Part shown: positions 26,936 to 38,846 of the stretch, one piece after another | Position numbering within the stretch: position 1 is the stretch's first letter | How the letters are laid out: each line of letters begins with the position of its first letter | Source: Streptomyces canus | GTDB lineage: Bacteria; Actinomycetota; Actinomycetes; Streptomycetales; Streptomycetaceae | NCBI RefSeq assembly: GCF_030816965.1 | Contig: NZ_JAUSYQ010000002.1 | Span: 8,360,001-8,424,000, forward strand | Length of the DNA stretch: 64,000 bases | Direction of reading: 5' to 3' | Position numbers and translations under genes: made by a program | Notes under the pieces: generated by a model | The model's database searches: none | What the model saw: only the letters and a program-made list of their open reading frames with translations | Told to the model about the DNA's origin: nothing

Positions 26936-28576
26936 CTACTCGAAGCGCCGCAGCCGCTGGATGAACCCGTCGATGTCAGCCAACTCCGGTGCGTGCGGCC
27001 CTCGGTAGCGCTGCGTCGCACTGCGGAGGGTGATTGCGGCGTCCCGGGCCAGCGCGAACCGTTCCGATCCCGCCTCCAAACGCATGATCTGGGCGAGTGC
27101 CTCCAAATGACGATCGACGGCGTCTTCGTCGTCCTCGTCCGGGGCGTGCTGCACATAGTCACCGAAGGCGGCGACGGCGGCAGTGGTCTCACCGAGTTCC
27201 ATACGGCACTCGGCTGCGTAGTAGAGGCATCGCCGCACCTCGACATCGTCGGCGCCGAGCCGCCGGGCGAGACCTTCCGCAGCCTGCTGGAAGAGTCCGA
27301 GAGCCTCACTGTGCGCACCGGCGAGGAATCTGACATGCGCGAGGGACAACGTCAGATCGTCCACCAGGGTTTTGTCGACGGCCCTGGCCAGTGCGGCCGT
27401 CAGCACGTCGGCCGCTTGTGTGAACTGCTTCTGGTTCACGAGCTCCGAAGCGCGGTCGGTCGCCTCGTCCGCCTCAGTCTCGCTCAGGGGCAGCCTGCCG
27501 GGCTCCACGACCACCGGAGTGTCCTGTGCTGTCGGCGTGTATGCCCTTGCTTGTGGGTTCCCGCGCCGTACCGTCCCGCCGAATGGCCGGGTAAAAGGGG
27601 TGCACGGGTCGAGTTCGAGCCCGTCGGCGGTGAGCAGGGGCGACGTTCCGACCGGAGCGCCTTGAGCCGCCAACGGCAGCAAGGTCTCGTAGACCGTAGC
27701 CGCCGACATCCGGAGTTCGGAATCCTTGTGGAGCATGCCGAGCAGCAGTCGCTCAATGCCATCGGGCACGTCGGGCCGCAGCGCACTGATCGCAGGAGGC
27801 GGAGTGTGCACGTGGTGCCAGGGGAGGGATTTACCGCCGGACTCGGTGAACGGCGTGGTCCCGGTGAGGAGTTGGTAGATCACACAGGCGAGTGCGTAGA
27901 TGTCGGCGGCCGGGCCGACCGCGTTGGCCAGGCTCTGCTCGGGGGACATGTAGGCGGGCGTGCCGACGGTCATTCCGGCCTGGGTCAGGTGGGGGTTCGA
28001 CCCCGATCCGAGCAGGGCGGCGACACCGAAGTCGAGGACCTTGACCACTCCGCCAGGGGTGAGCATCAGGTTGGCCGGCTTGATGTCCCGGTGTACGACG
28101 TCGTGGCGGTGAACCTCGTCCAAGGCGGAAGCGATCTGTGCACCGATGGCAGCGGCCCATGGGAGGGGCAGAGGATCGTAGTCGTAGTCCGTCTCATCGA
28201 CGAGCGTCTGGACCTCGCGCCCCTTTAAGAGCTGCATCACCACATACAGCCGTCCGCTGACCTCGTCGTATCCCGTGTCGTAGACCGCGGGGATACCGGG
28301 GTGCTCATGGAGCCCGGCGGTGGTCCGTACCTCACGGAGAAAGCGCTGGCGGCGGATCTCAAGCGCTTCCCGGTGGGCGGCGTTCCGGACGGCGTATGCG
28401 GTCGGCTGCTCGTCGAGCATCATCTTGACGGCGACGCGCCGGTCCAGGCTCACGTCGTAGGCGTGCCAGACCTCGCCCATGCCGCCCGCGCCGATGGGTG
28501 CGTGCAGCCGGTACCGGCCGGCGAGCACTCGCTCCGGCTCGCTCGCATCCTGAGTCGGCGCCACGTCGTCCCCCAT
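26936..28576 (-). CDS. Ser/Thr protein kinase with C-terminal TPR-like region
   Basis: 546 aa, soluble, with no membrane segment seen. The kinase domain covers about residues 20-300: GAGGMGEVW (P-loop), VAVK (ATP lysine), HRDIKPANLM (catalytic loop), DFG, then GTPAYMSPEQ. All key residues are intact, so an active kinase is expected. The C-terminal ~200 residues are helical with TPR-like spacing (EATDRASELVNQKQFTQAAD; DTALSLAH-type and ALGLFQQAAEGL segments). The gene starts only 38 bp after hsdR on the same strand, so it may be the last gene of the restriction operon. It could phosphorylate the restriction or ATPase proteins, or be an independent regulator; neither is shown by sequence. Confidence 0.88.
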   Translation of the reverse strand: MGDDVAPTQDASEPERVLAGRYRLHAPIGAGGMGEVWHAYDVSLDRRVAVKMMLDEQPTAYAVRNAAHREALEIRRQRFLREVRTTAGLHEHPGIPAVYDTGYDEVSGRLYVVMQLLKGREVQTLVDETDYDYDPLPLPWAAAIGAQIASALDEVHRHDVVHRDIKPANLMLTPGGVVKVLDFGVAALLGSGSNPHLTQAGMTVGTPAYMSPEQSLANAVGPAADIYALACVIYQLLTGTTPFTESGGKSLPWHHVHTPPPAISALRPDVPDGIERLLLGMLHKDSELRMSAATVYETLLPLAAQGAPVGTSPLLTADGLELDPCTPFTRPFGGTVRRGNPQARAYTPTAQDTPVVVEPGRLPLSETEADEATDRASELVNQKQFTQAADVLTAALARAVDKTLVDDLTLSLAHVRFLAGAHSEALGLFQQAAEGLARRLGADDVEVRRCLYYAAECRMELGETTAAVAAFGDYVQHAPDEDDEDAVDRHLEALAQIMRLEAGSERFALARDAAITLRSATQRYRGPHAPELADIDGFIQRLRRFE

Positions 28577-28614
28577 GCCGCACCCCTATCCCTCGTGGTG
28601 ATCGTCAGTGCAGA

Positions 28615-31600
28615 TTACGGCGTGGCAGGACCGGTGCGCTTCGATCCGCGTTTCTTCAACTCCGCCGCCCGTTCGGCAGTTGCCTGCCGGTCGGCCTCGC
28701 GGCGGGCAGGACGGCGGATCAAGTTGTACGACTGGGCTGTCGCGACCCGCCGGAAGAGGCGGTTCACCTTTTCGTCGTCGAAGTAACGGACCATCAGCGC
28801 GTCGTTGGACTGTGCCTGCTTGATGACGAAGTCGTCCATGTCCTTGGCGAGTTCACGGCCGTAGGTCACCTCGTCCTGAGCCAGGGCCACCTCCTGCATG
28901 TCGGTGTTCTCGGCGATCGTCACGACGAGCTGGCCGAGGAGTATCTGGTCGGCGGTGGACAGATCTGCGCCCAGCTCGTCGTTGATGGACTCGATGACCT
29001 CGGCGAGCGACTTCTCCTCGATCTCCGCTGCCGCTCCGGCCGCTTGGGCGACCAGTCCCGGCAGGACCTGGGTCCCCGCCACCTCCAGTTTCAGCTCGGG
29101 GGCTCCGGTCTGCTTGACCCGCATGTGGCTGGGCACCGTCTCTCCTATGTCGGCGGCCGCGGTGCCGTCGGGGCGAGGAAGCCTGCGGAGCAGGAACCGC
29201 CCGTACTGGAAGAGCCGTTCCAGCTCCAGGTTCTCGAAGCCGATGATGTGCGACAGCCAGCCGTACGCCTTGACATACGACTCCAGGGCTCGCCGGAACT
29301 CCCTGGCCTTCTCGGGTTCCTGAGCCATGAGGCCGTTGAAGCGGTCCACGGCAGGGGCCGTGTAGCGGTAGAGCAGTGCATGAGCCTTCTTTACCTGGTC
29401 CTCGGAGGCGCGCCCGTCGTCGAATGCCTCGAAGTACGCCTTCACCAGCGCGTCCATCTCGGCTTCGACGAGAAGCTGGTAGCCCATGACCTCGTCCTGA
29501 CGGTCAAACAGAAGGTTGGGGTCGGTGGGCTCGGTACGCGTCGTCTCGTAGTAGTCCTGGAAGGCGTCCCTGACCACCTCCCACTTGTTGGCGAAGTCCA
29601 GGACGAACAGGTCCTCCTGGGACTTCAGCGGGTGCGTGCGGTTGAGCCGGGAAAGAGTCTGTACGGCGGCGACGTTCGCGAGCGGCTTGTCCACGTACAT
29701 CGTCGTCAGGAGGGGCTGGTCGAAGCCCGTCTGGTACTTCTCCGCGACGACGAGAAGGCGGTACTCGGGCTTCGGGACGGACGGCGGGTTCGCATCGTCG
29801 GCGCGTACGTAGCCGAAGCGGCCGGGGAGTTCCTTCTCCGGGAAGCCGTTGAGTTTGGACTCGGTGTATTCGACGTTGTCCACCGTCAGCGCCCCGGAGA
29901 AGGCAACGAGGGCACCGCAGTCCGTGGCGCCTCGCTCGTCCACGTATTTGCGAATCGCCAGGTAGAGGCGGACCGCGTGCTCCCGGCTCGGGGTGACGAC
30001 CATGGCCTTGGCCCGACCGCCGAGCTTGCCCGCGCTGTGCGAGCGGAAGTGATCCACCATGATCTTCGCCCGCTGGGCCATCGACGCCTCGGACAACATC
30101 GCCGCACGCACCAGCTTGGAGCGGGCCTTGCGCGGATCGACCTGCTGCTCGACCTGCTCGGCCGCGTCGTTGTGCAGCTTGAAGTAGGTGCCGTACGTGA
30201 TGTAGGTGTCCAGCACGTTGAGGATGAAGCCCTCGTCGATGGCCTGGCGCATCGAGTACACGTGGAAGGGCCCCGGCTCCTCGGTGACGGGGTCCTTCGT
30301 GCCGAAGAGTTCGAGCGTCTTGGGCTTGGGGGTGGCGGTGAATGCGAAGAACGACATGTTCGGCTGCTGTCCGCGGGCCAGGGCTTCTGCCGTCAACGGG
30401 TCGCCGTCCGCGTCCACGGCGTTGGAACCCAGGGCCTTCTTCAGTGCTGCCGAGCCGTCTCCGCCCTGCGAGGAGTGCGCCTCGTCGATGATCACGGCGT
30501 AGCGGAGGCTGCCGAGCCCGCCGACCTTCTTCAGAATGAACGGGAACTTCTGCAGGGTGGTAATGACGATCCGCGCGGTGGAACCGGTCAGGGCTCCGGC
30601 GAGCTGGGAGGAGTCCTCGTCGATACGGACGACCACGCCGGGAGTGTGGGTGAACTGATAGATGGTGTCCTGGAGCTGTTTGTCCAGGACCCTCCGGTCG
30701 GTGATGACGATGACCTTGTCGAAGACCGGCTGGTTGGGGGCCATTCCCTTGTCCCGGACAGCCTCGCCGAGCTGCGCCGGATCCTCGGGGGTGTGCAGAG
30801 AGGACAGCCGGTGTGCGAGCCAGGCGATGGTGTTGGACTTACCTGACCCCGCCGAGTGCTGAACGAGGTAGTTCTCGCCGGCGCCGTTCTGGCGTGCATG
30901 CGTGGTGAGCTGACGTACGGCATGCCACTGGTGGTAGCGGGGGAAGATCAACGGTTGGGTGTGGACCCGGCCGGGTCGGTACGCGGGGGACTTGCCGGCC
31001 TTAGCCTGCTCGTCCTCGACGTGTAGGTAACGCTCAAGCAGCTCAAGCCAGTTGTGGCGGTCCCACACGTCTTCCCAGAGGTAGGAGACCGGGTATGTGC
31101 CGTCATTCGCGTCATCCGTGAGCGGCGGGTTGCCCGCACCGCCGGTGACGCCAGGGCCGCCGGAGCCGGTGTTGAACGGAAGAAAGCGGGTCTTCTTTCC
31201 GCCCAGGCGAGTGGTGAGGAAGGCCAGGGTCGGATCCACCGCGAAGTGAACGAGGGCACGCTTCGCGAAGAAGAGTTCCTTCGGGTCGCGGTCGGTGCGG
31301 TACTGCCGCATGGCGTCCTCGACGCTCTGCGGGCGTTGCGTGAGGTGGTTCTTCAACTCGACGGAGGCGGTGGGGATCCCGTTGACGAACAGCGCCACAT
31401 CGACGGACTTGGCGGGCGTCTTCGCCGAGTAGTGGAACTGCCGGACGTAGGTGAGCCGGTTGGCGTCGTACTCGGCCAGGGCGTCGACAGCGAGTGTGTG
31501 CGCGGGCCGGAAGTACGCGAGCCGGATCTTCACGTTCCGGTCGTTCACGCCGCGCCGGAGCACGTCGAGCACGCCGCGGGCATCGATCTGCTGTGCCACG

Positions 31601-31824
31601 CGCTTGGCGAACCGCTGGATGGAGGCGGTTTCGCCCTCTCCGTACTCCGCCTGGAGTCGTAGCCAGGCGTCGTTCTGCGAGGCGCCGAGGAAGGTCGACA
31701 GCTCGCCCGTGTCGATGCCGAGTTCATGGTTGTACGTATTGGACAGGCCCGGCTCCCAACCGTGTGCGCGGAGGCCGTCCTCGACGGCGTTCTCGAACGC
31801 TTCCTCGGTGTCGACGCGCGTCAT
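28615..31824 (-). CDS. hsdR: Type I restriction endonuclease subunit R
   Basis: 1,069-aa motor and nuclease subunit of a type I restriction-modification enzyme. An N-terminal PD-(D/E)XK nuclease core is visible (VALFVNGIPTASVELKNH, with E and K of ExK), followed by the SF2 translocase: Walker A in HSAGSGKSNTIAW, DEAH in VIIDEAHSSQGG, SFFAFTATPKP (motif III), and YQTGFDQP/SRLNRTH in the later motifs. A helical C-terminal part would bind HsdM. The start is 5 bp downstream of the DUF4276 gene stop, in one operon with hsdM and hsdS. The protein cuts DNA that lacks the cognate methylation. It appears intact. Confidence 0.95.
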   Translation of the reverse strand: MTRVDTEEAFENAVEDGLRAHGWEPGLSNTYNHELGIDTGELSTFLGASQNDAWLRLQAEYGEGETASIQRFAKRVAQQIDARGVLDVLRRGVNDRNVKIRLAYFRPAHTLAVDALAEYDANRLTYVRQFHYSAKTPAKSVDVALFVNGIPTASVELKNHLTQRPQSVEDAMRQYRTDRDPKELFFAKRALVHFAVDPTLAFLTTRLGGKKTRFLPFNTGSGGPGVTGGAGNPPLTDDANDGTYPVSYLWEDVWDRHNWLELLERYLHVEDEQAKAGKSPAYRPGRVHTQPLIFPRYHQWHAVRQLTTHARQNGAGENYLVQHSAGSGKSNTIAWLAHRLSSLHTPEDPAQLGEAVRDKGMAPNQPVFDKVIVITDRRVLDKQLQDTIYQFTHTPGVVVRIDEDSSQLAGALTGSTARIVITTLQKFPFILKKVGGLGSLRYAVIIDEAHSSQGGDGSAALKKALGSNAVDADGDPLTAEALARGQQPNMSFFAFTATPKPKTLELFGTKDPVTEEPGPFHVYSMRQAIDEGFILNVLDTYITYGTYFKLHNDAAEQVEQQVDPRKARSKLVRAAMLSEASMAQRAKIMVDHFRSHSAGKLGGRAKAMVVTPSREHAVRLYLAIRKYVDERGATDCGALVAFSGALTVDNVEYTESKLNGFPEKELPGRFGYVRADDANPPSVPKPEYRLLVVAEKYQTGFDQPLLTTMYVDKPLANVAAVQTLSRLNRTHPLKSQEDLFVLDFANKWEVVRDAFQDYYETTRTEPTDPNLLFDRQDEVMGYQLLVEAEMDALVKAYFEAFDDGRASEDQVKKAHALLYRYTAPAVDRFNGLMAQEPEKAREFRRALESYVKAYGWLSHIIGFENLELERLFQYGRFLLRRLPRPDGTAAADIGETVPSHMRVKQTGAPELKLEVAGTQVLPGLVAQAAGAAAEIEEKSLAEVIESINDELGADLSTADQILLGQLVVTIAENTDMQEVALAQDEVTYGRELAKDMDDFVIKQAQSNDALMVRYFDDEKVNRLFRRVATAQSYNLIRRPARREADRQATAERAAELKKRGSKRTGPATP

Positions 31825-31829
31825 GGAGA

Positions 31830-32450
31830 TCAGGCTCCTCGCTTTCCGGTCATGAGGTAGTGGACGTCACGGCAGAGCTTGTCGAAGGAGGGGGAGTTGG
31901 CGCGGGCGAGAGTGAGGTCTATGGCACTGGTGAGCGGCGCCTGGTCCGCGGTGGGGCTGTATGGGCGGCGCTTGCCGCGCTGGTGGGTCAGCCATCCTTT
32001 GGCATCGCGTGGGGCGGTGTCGGGCTGCGTGGGGGCGGTCATGGAGGCGGGGAAGTCCCTGACTCCGGCGAGGGAGTCGGCCGCCGCGAGGAACCATGAC
32101 TCGTACTCGCGTGAGGGCAGTACGACGGCGACGGGGACGTCATGGCATGCGTCCCGCGCGCGGGCGAGCAGCGTCGGACCCAGGGACGCCGGGCAGTCGT
32201 CGTCAGCGTCGAGGAGGACGAGGACACCGCCCGCATGGCCGCGTACGAACTCGGCCTGCTTCAGTACGGCGTTCTCGATGCCGCCGGCCTTGACGAGCTG
32301 GCTGCGGGGCACGCGGGCGGGGCGCGGTGTGCTGATGCGCCAGAGGCCCAGGTCTCCCGCGATCCGGTGCAGCAGCTTCGGTAAGGCTTGGATCTCGCCG
32401 TCGCCCTCGACGACGGAGGCGATCACCGGTGGGGTCGCGGAGTATGTCAC
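31830..32450 (-). CDS. DUF4276 (TOPRIM-like) protein paired with AAA ATPase
   Basis: 206 aa. DUF4276-type sequence: VVEGDGEIQALPKLLHR near the N-terminus (TOPRIM-like catalytic Glu), VLVLLDADDDCP (acidic strand end), and PSREYESWFLAAADSL. The E...DxD pattern is that of a TOPRIM fold nuclease/primase domain. Its start overlaps the end of the upstream ATPase gene by 4 bp and hsdR follows after 5 bp, so it is translated within the restriction operon. ATPase plus TOPRIM pairs are the core of OLD-family defence (for example PARIS AriA/AriB, where AriB is DUF4435). Here DUF4276 takes the TOPRIM place. Nuclease activity is inferred. Confidence 0.82.
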   Translation of the reverse strand: MTYSATPPVIASVVEGDGEIQALPKLLHRIAGDLGLWRISTPRPARVPRSQLVKAGGIENAVLKQAEFVRGHAGGVLVLLDADDDCPASLGPTLLARARDACHDVPVAVVLPSREYESWFLAAADSLAGVRDFPASMTAPTQPDTAPRDAKGWLTHQRGKRRPYSPTADQAPLTSAIDLTLARANSPSFDKLCRDVHYLMTGKRGA

Positions 32451-33709
32451 GGCTGCACGTCGCCGGGTGTCAGCTGGTCTCCGCGCATCAGGCCGCCGAT
32501 CGTGTCCAGGCCCTTGCCCAGTACGCGGCGGGCGACATCCCCGACCGGTTCGATCAAAGTCGCCCCGTCGACGACCGCGACCGTACGCACCCAGTCCGGA
32601 TCGAACTCGTCCCGGTCCAGTAGGTCACCACTCTGGGTGGCCACGATGACCTGCACGTGTTGAGTTGCCTCGGTGAGAGCGTCGAACACCACTCCGGCGG
32701 CGGCAGGGTGGAGCCCCAGCTCCGGTTCGTCGACGCACACGAGGGACGTCCAGCCGTCGAGCGCGTCGGGCTGGAAGAGGGCAGCCAGCAGTCCGGCGAC
32801 GCGGAGGGTGCCGTAGGAGAGCTGGTCCCCGCCGAAGCGGATGACGCTGTCGGTGTCGGCGTCCCTCATCCGCAACTGCACGGAGGAGTACGCGTCGAGG
32901 GGCTGCTCGTCGATCCCGAGCGCGCCGGGGACGATCGCCGAGAGGTAGTCGTCGACGCGTTGCTTCACCTCGGGGCGGGTGGCAGCCAGGGCGCCCAGGA
33001 TCTGGCCCAGGTTTGATGCGTCGGGGAGCAGGACGTCGCCGGGGGCGGGGCGCTGTGGTTTGGCGATCTGGGCGGGGTCGGGGGCGTAGAGAGTGAGGGA
33101 GGAGAGTGCGTGGAGGACACCAGCGAATGTCGCGTCGGTGACGGCGGCGTTACCCAGCCATAGGTCTGTCGACATCACGGGGCCCGATGTGGAGCCGTCG
33201 TCTAGGGCGGTGACCGTGTCGCCCTCCCGGCGGAACCCGCGAGGAGCGCCGCCCTCGGCGTCGGGGCCGGTGACCTCCAGCCACTCCGACTCGACGGCGA
33301 CGAGCTGACGGATACGGTCGGCGTCCCGGGCCAAGCGGAATCCATAGGTGACGCGCACGGGGTGGACTGAAGGGTGGTCACCGTCAGAGGTGTGGAGTGA
33401 CAGGTGAACCTCGATGGACAGGGTGTCGGAAGTCTCGGCGTTCGACGTGTGGTGGAACAGGACGTCGGCCCCTCCACGGGTTGTGACTGCGTGGAGAGGA
33501 CGCCTCTCCACGCAGTCGCGTAGGAAGCGCAGTGCATCCAGGAGATTGGACTTCCCTGAGGCGTTCCGCCCGATGAGCACGGTCAATGGCCCGAACGTCA
33601 CATCGCAGTCGGCGATAGACCGGAACCCGCTCACGTGCAGCCGGTCCACAAAGGGAACGGCGGGCCTGGTGTCCGTCATCAGCCAACGGCTTGCCTTGTC
33701 GGAGCTCAT
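32447..33709 (-). CDS. AAA_21/SMC-like ATPase paired with DUF4276
   Basis: 420-aa ABC/SMC-type ATPase of the AAA_15/AAA_21 group. It has the N-terminal strand FVDRLHVSGFRSIADC, Walker A in LIGRNASGKSNLLDALR, the ABC-signature-like LSYGTLRVAGLLAAL, Walker B in LVCVDEPELGLHP, and a late His/Gln switch region IVATQSGDLLD. The catalytic residues look intact. The gene overlaps hsdS by 4 bp upstream and the DUF4276 gene by 4 bp downstream. In PARIS and related systems such an ATPase holds the TOPRIM effector inactive until a phage trigger arrives; that function here is inference. The position inside the hsd operon means it is expressed with the restriction enzyme. Confidence 0.88.
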   Translation of the reverse strand: MSSDKASRWLMTDTRPAVPFVDRLHVSGFRSIADCDVTFGPLTVLIGRNASGKSNLLDALRFLRDCVERRPLHAVTTRGGADVLFHHTSNAETSDTLSIEVHLSLHTSDGDHPSVHPVRVTYGFRLARDADRIRQLVAVESEWLEVTGPDAEGGAPRGFRREGDTVTALDDGSTSGPVMSTDLWLGNAAVTDATFAGVLHALSSLTLYAPDPAQIAKPQRPAPGDVLLPDASNLGQILGALAATRPEVKQRVDDYLSAIVPGALGIDEQPLDAYSSVQLRMRDADTDSVIRFGGDQLSYGTLRVAGLLAALFQPDALDGWTSLVCVDEPELGLHPAAAGVVFDALTEATQHVQVIVATQSGDLLDRDEFDPDWVRTVAVVDGATLIEPVGDVARRVLGKGLDTIGGLMRGDQLTPGDVQP

Positions 33710-35003
33710 GGACTCTCAACTCCTCGGCCGGAGGCGGTGGAGACGTCGAACTGACCAGTGACGGCGGCGGTGATCAACGCCTGGCGACGCTCGGCAAGCA
33801 GGTCCAATTGGCGAACGATGCGCGTCCGTAGAGCTGCAGTTTGAGTACGGCTCCGATCGATCTCAGATACTACTTTCTTTTGTTCGCTCTTGCTGATTAC
33901 TGGGATTGGCCACTCCTTCACTTCGTCGAAGCGGATGTTGGCCATCGACTGTGAAGCACCGTTGGATGACGCTGAACACATAGCTCGTACGCGGCTGCCG
34001 CGTGCGATGAGTGCAACGTAGTGCGAGTCCAATGAGTTCGCGATAGTGACTCGGAAGATTTTATCTGAGAGCAAGAGGCCGCGTCGTACTGCAGGTACTA
34101 CTGCAGTTGAACCCACCAGTTGCGGTGTATTTGCGCGGGTGATCAGAAGATCGCCTGCGCGTACCTCGTTGCGGCTATCTGGTAGAGAACCTTCAGGGAG
34201 TCGTTTGTTCTGGTCCGGCCGGAAGGAACCAGGCCTGAGGCAGCTGACTTTCAGGACACCCCATTCATCATCATCGGCCGGAACAGCATCGCATTGCGGG
34301 CTCGATCCCTGATCCATCCCTGTAATGAAGCGTCGGAAGGGTGCAGTACCAGCGCGTTCGATCAGGTTGTCGATGGCGAGATCCACGATGGCCGACTCGC
34401 GTTCGTCGAGTCGAACGATGACCTCGGTCTGCAGCGATGCAAGCCGGTCGATGCGGGCGGTCTCGGTGTCGAGGAAGTCGGCGATGCGGTGCTGTTCGCC
34501 CATTTCTGGATAAGCCCATGATGCCGAGAGGAAGGCTCCCATGTCCAGGTTCTGAATCCCCGTGGTCTGTTTGATCGCGATTTCCGTTAGGCCTTGACTG
34601 TAGGCGGCAGAGAATACGTAATTCAAGAAGCGTGAATCTACGCCGCTTGCTGGAGTGACTTTGGCGCAAAAGTTTGAGCAGACGGCCCTGTCTGCGCCTT
34701 CGAATAGGACCGCCATGCCGACAGGCTGCCGTTCTCCTCCACCGGATTTCTCGAGAATTAGATCTCCAGGGTGCAACTGATGCTGCCGCAATGCCTGCTT
34801 GTCAATGCTCCTGAATGGTGCCCGCTCAACATTTGCGCGACGTTGAATTCGATTGAAATCTGCTGCGCGAATACAGCGAACATTAGTGGCGTCTTCCTTG
34901 GGGTCACTTCCCCACGTTCCGTTTGAGGCGGCAGAAATTAGATTCTTGAGACGGCCTCGCGTCCAATGCGCGGGTGCCTGATTGACCCAATGATCTACAG
35001 TTG

Positions 35004-35007
<4 letters not shown>
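33706..35007 (-). CDS. hsdS: Type I restriction-modification specificity subunit S
   Basis: 433-aa DNA-recognition subunit with two target recognition domains, each followed by a conserved helix (EQHRIADFLDTETARIDRL in the middle; KSEQKKVVSEIDRSRTQ near the end). The middle of TRD1 has QTTGIQNLDMGAFLS, a typical HsdS segment. Between about 33,800 and 35,000 the DNA is clearly richer in A+T than its neighbours, as is usual for exchanged specificity domains. The start overlaps hsdM by 4 bp and the end overlaps the ATPase gene by 4 bp. It decides the bipartite target sequence, which cannot be read from sequence alone. Confidence 0.92.
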
Positions 35008-37066
<2,059 letters not shown>

Positions 37067-37070
<4 letters not shown>

Positions 37071-38770
37071 TCGGCACCTTCTCGTGTCGCGCTGTCCGTT
37101 GTCGTAATGTGCGCGGCCGCCGTCGGCGCGAGGGCGCCGTTGGTCAGTCCGTCGTACGCCAGGCGGGCCGCTTGATCGCCCATCCTGACAAGTTCCTTCA
37201 GCCTTCGCTCGAACTCGCCCAAGTCGCGGAACGCGGCCCCGTACTGTCGTTGCTGTTCGATGTCCATCTGCGGGAGCTGTGCCCCGCGGAGGTCGCTGCG
37301 GTGGGTGCCCGTGGCGGAGGTGTTGCGGCGGGTGTTGCTCGCACTGCGGAGGAAGCCACGCAGATAGTCCGTGTCGAGCTGATCGCTCGCCGAGGCGGCC
37401 TCGCCGTCCTCCGTCGTGCGAACCAGACCTGCCTGTACCAGGTCACCGACCCCCACCGGGGTGATCTCGTCCAAGGCTCCGGTCCCCGGCCCCGGTGGCA
37501 GCGATGGCAGCAACTCGGCGAGTTCGCGCAGCTGTTGCTCAAGCGTCGCCCGAAGATGCGCGTATTCCGTGGGGTAGTCGGGCTGAGCTGCGGTCACATA
37601 CGCGGAGGGGGAGAGGTCCACCTCCGCACGGATGAGGTCGATCAGCGGGACATCCGCGATCTGGTCCGGTGAGGGGTCCAGGGGGCCGTCCGGGTCGTTC
37701 GCCGTCAGGTCGATCATCCGTACCGACCGAGCCTCATCGCCCGGTCTCGCCGGCCGCCGGAGCTCCCACAGCAGGAGCGGCAGGTTGTGGCTTGTTGCCA
37801 GGCCGGGAGGCAGAGCGACCACCGAGGTGAGAGCACCGCGATGCACCAACTCGGCACGGATTCGGCGGCCACTCCTGCGGTATGCAGCGGACGGTGCGAG
37901 CGCGATCAGCGTGCGCCCTCCGGGTGCTGTGTGGAAGTAACAGTGCTGGAGCCAGGCCAGGTCACCCTCCGCACGGGGCGGTGCGCCCAGCTCCCAACGG
38001 GCGTCGAGCAGTAGTTCTTCACGGCCCCAGTCGGTCTGTCCCAGAGGTGGCTCGCAGACGACGAGTTGGGCTCGCAGATCGGGGTGCCGGTCGTCTCGTA
38101 GCGAGTCTCCGACTTCCAGGTGGGCTGCAGACCCGCCCTTTAGCTGGATCCGTAGTTGGGTCAGCCGCAACAGGCCAGGGTTGAGTTCCTGGCCAGCTAC
38201 CTCCGTCGCGGCCGATCCGGTCATCGACAGCACAAGCGAGCCGGCACCACACGCCGGGTCGTAGACCAGCCCCGCAGCTTCTTGGAGCGGGCCGGCGAAG
38301 TGCGTGAAGGCGCGGACGAGCCGAGGGGATGAGACTGCCTGCGCGCCGCTGCGGCCGACCGAGGTGAGGAAGCGAGTGAGCAGGTCCTCGAACAACTGCG
38401 CTGCGGTGCGTTCGGCAGCCAGGCGGTCGACGGCCTCGCTGATGGGTTCCTGGAGCGTCGTCGTGGCTTCACCAGTCAGATGCGTACCGACCTCCACGAG
38501 GGCGGCTGTCATGTCGTCGCTGTACGCGGCGCGCAGGGACTGCCAGAGGGCGACCTCCTGCGAGACCCCCCGCCCTTTGCGCTGTCCGGCCAGCCAGGCC
38601 TCGATCTCGGTCAGGGCGAAGAGCGGGCCTGCTGCCGTGCCGCTGATGGGCGCGGGGAAGTCGTCGTGTCGGCGGCGCCAATTGGCGACAGCGGCGCGCG
38701 TGACACCGGCGAGCCGTGCGATCTGAGCTGCCGTGACAACCGGTGCTGTTGCGGATCCTTCGTCCTCCAT
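37067..38770 (-). CDS. HTH-fused N6-methylase-like protein with degenerate motif IV
   Basis: 567 aa. The N-terminus carries a MerR/excisionase-type HTH (TAAQIARLAGVTRAAVANWR). The middle is a HsdM-like SAM domain with motif I intact (VYDPACGAGSLVL), but motif IV reads VVCEPPLGQ where active N6-methylases have NPPY/F, so the catalytic Asn is replaced by Glu. The C-terminal ~70 residues resemble an HsdS end (LPQMDIEQQRQY, EFERRLKELVRMG). Methyltransferase activity is unlikely; it may bind SAM and DNA and serve as regulator or specificity partner. The start at 38770 (MEDEGSATAP) fits the domain start. It heads the operon and overlaps hsdM by 4 bp. A longer upstream start at 38872 seems unlikely. 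Confidence 0.8.
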
Positions 38771-38797
38771 GGGGCCAGAGTACACGCGGCGAAGGGG

Positions 38798-38846
38798 GAG
38801 CGTGAGCGTTAACGCGTTGACAGTGCTAACAAAAGCTGTCACGCTC
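38798..38846. promoter_or_regulatory. Divergent promoter region with palindromes before the restriction operon
   Basis: GAGCGTGA (38798-38805) and TCACGCTC (38839-38846) are an exact inverted repeat. Between them lie the palindrome AACGCGTT (38811-38818), GTTAAC at its left edge, and a TTGACA at 38816-38821 that could be a -35 element for the plus strand. The HTH of the first operon gene is a possible binder. Confidence 0.5.
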
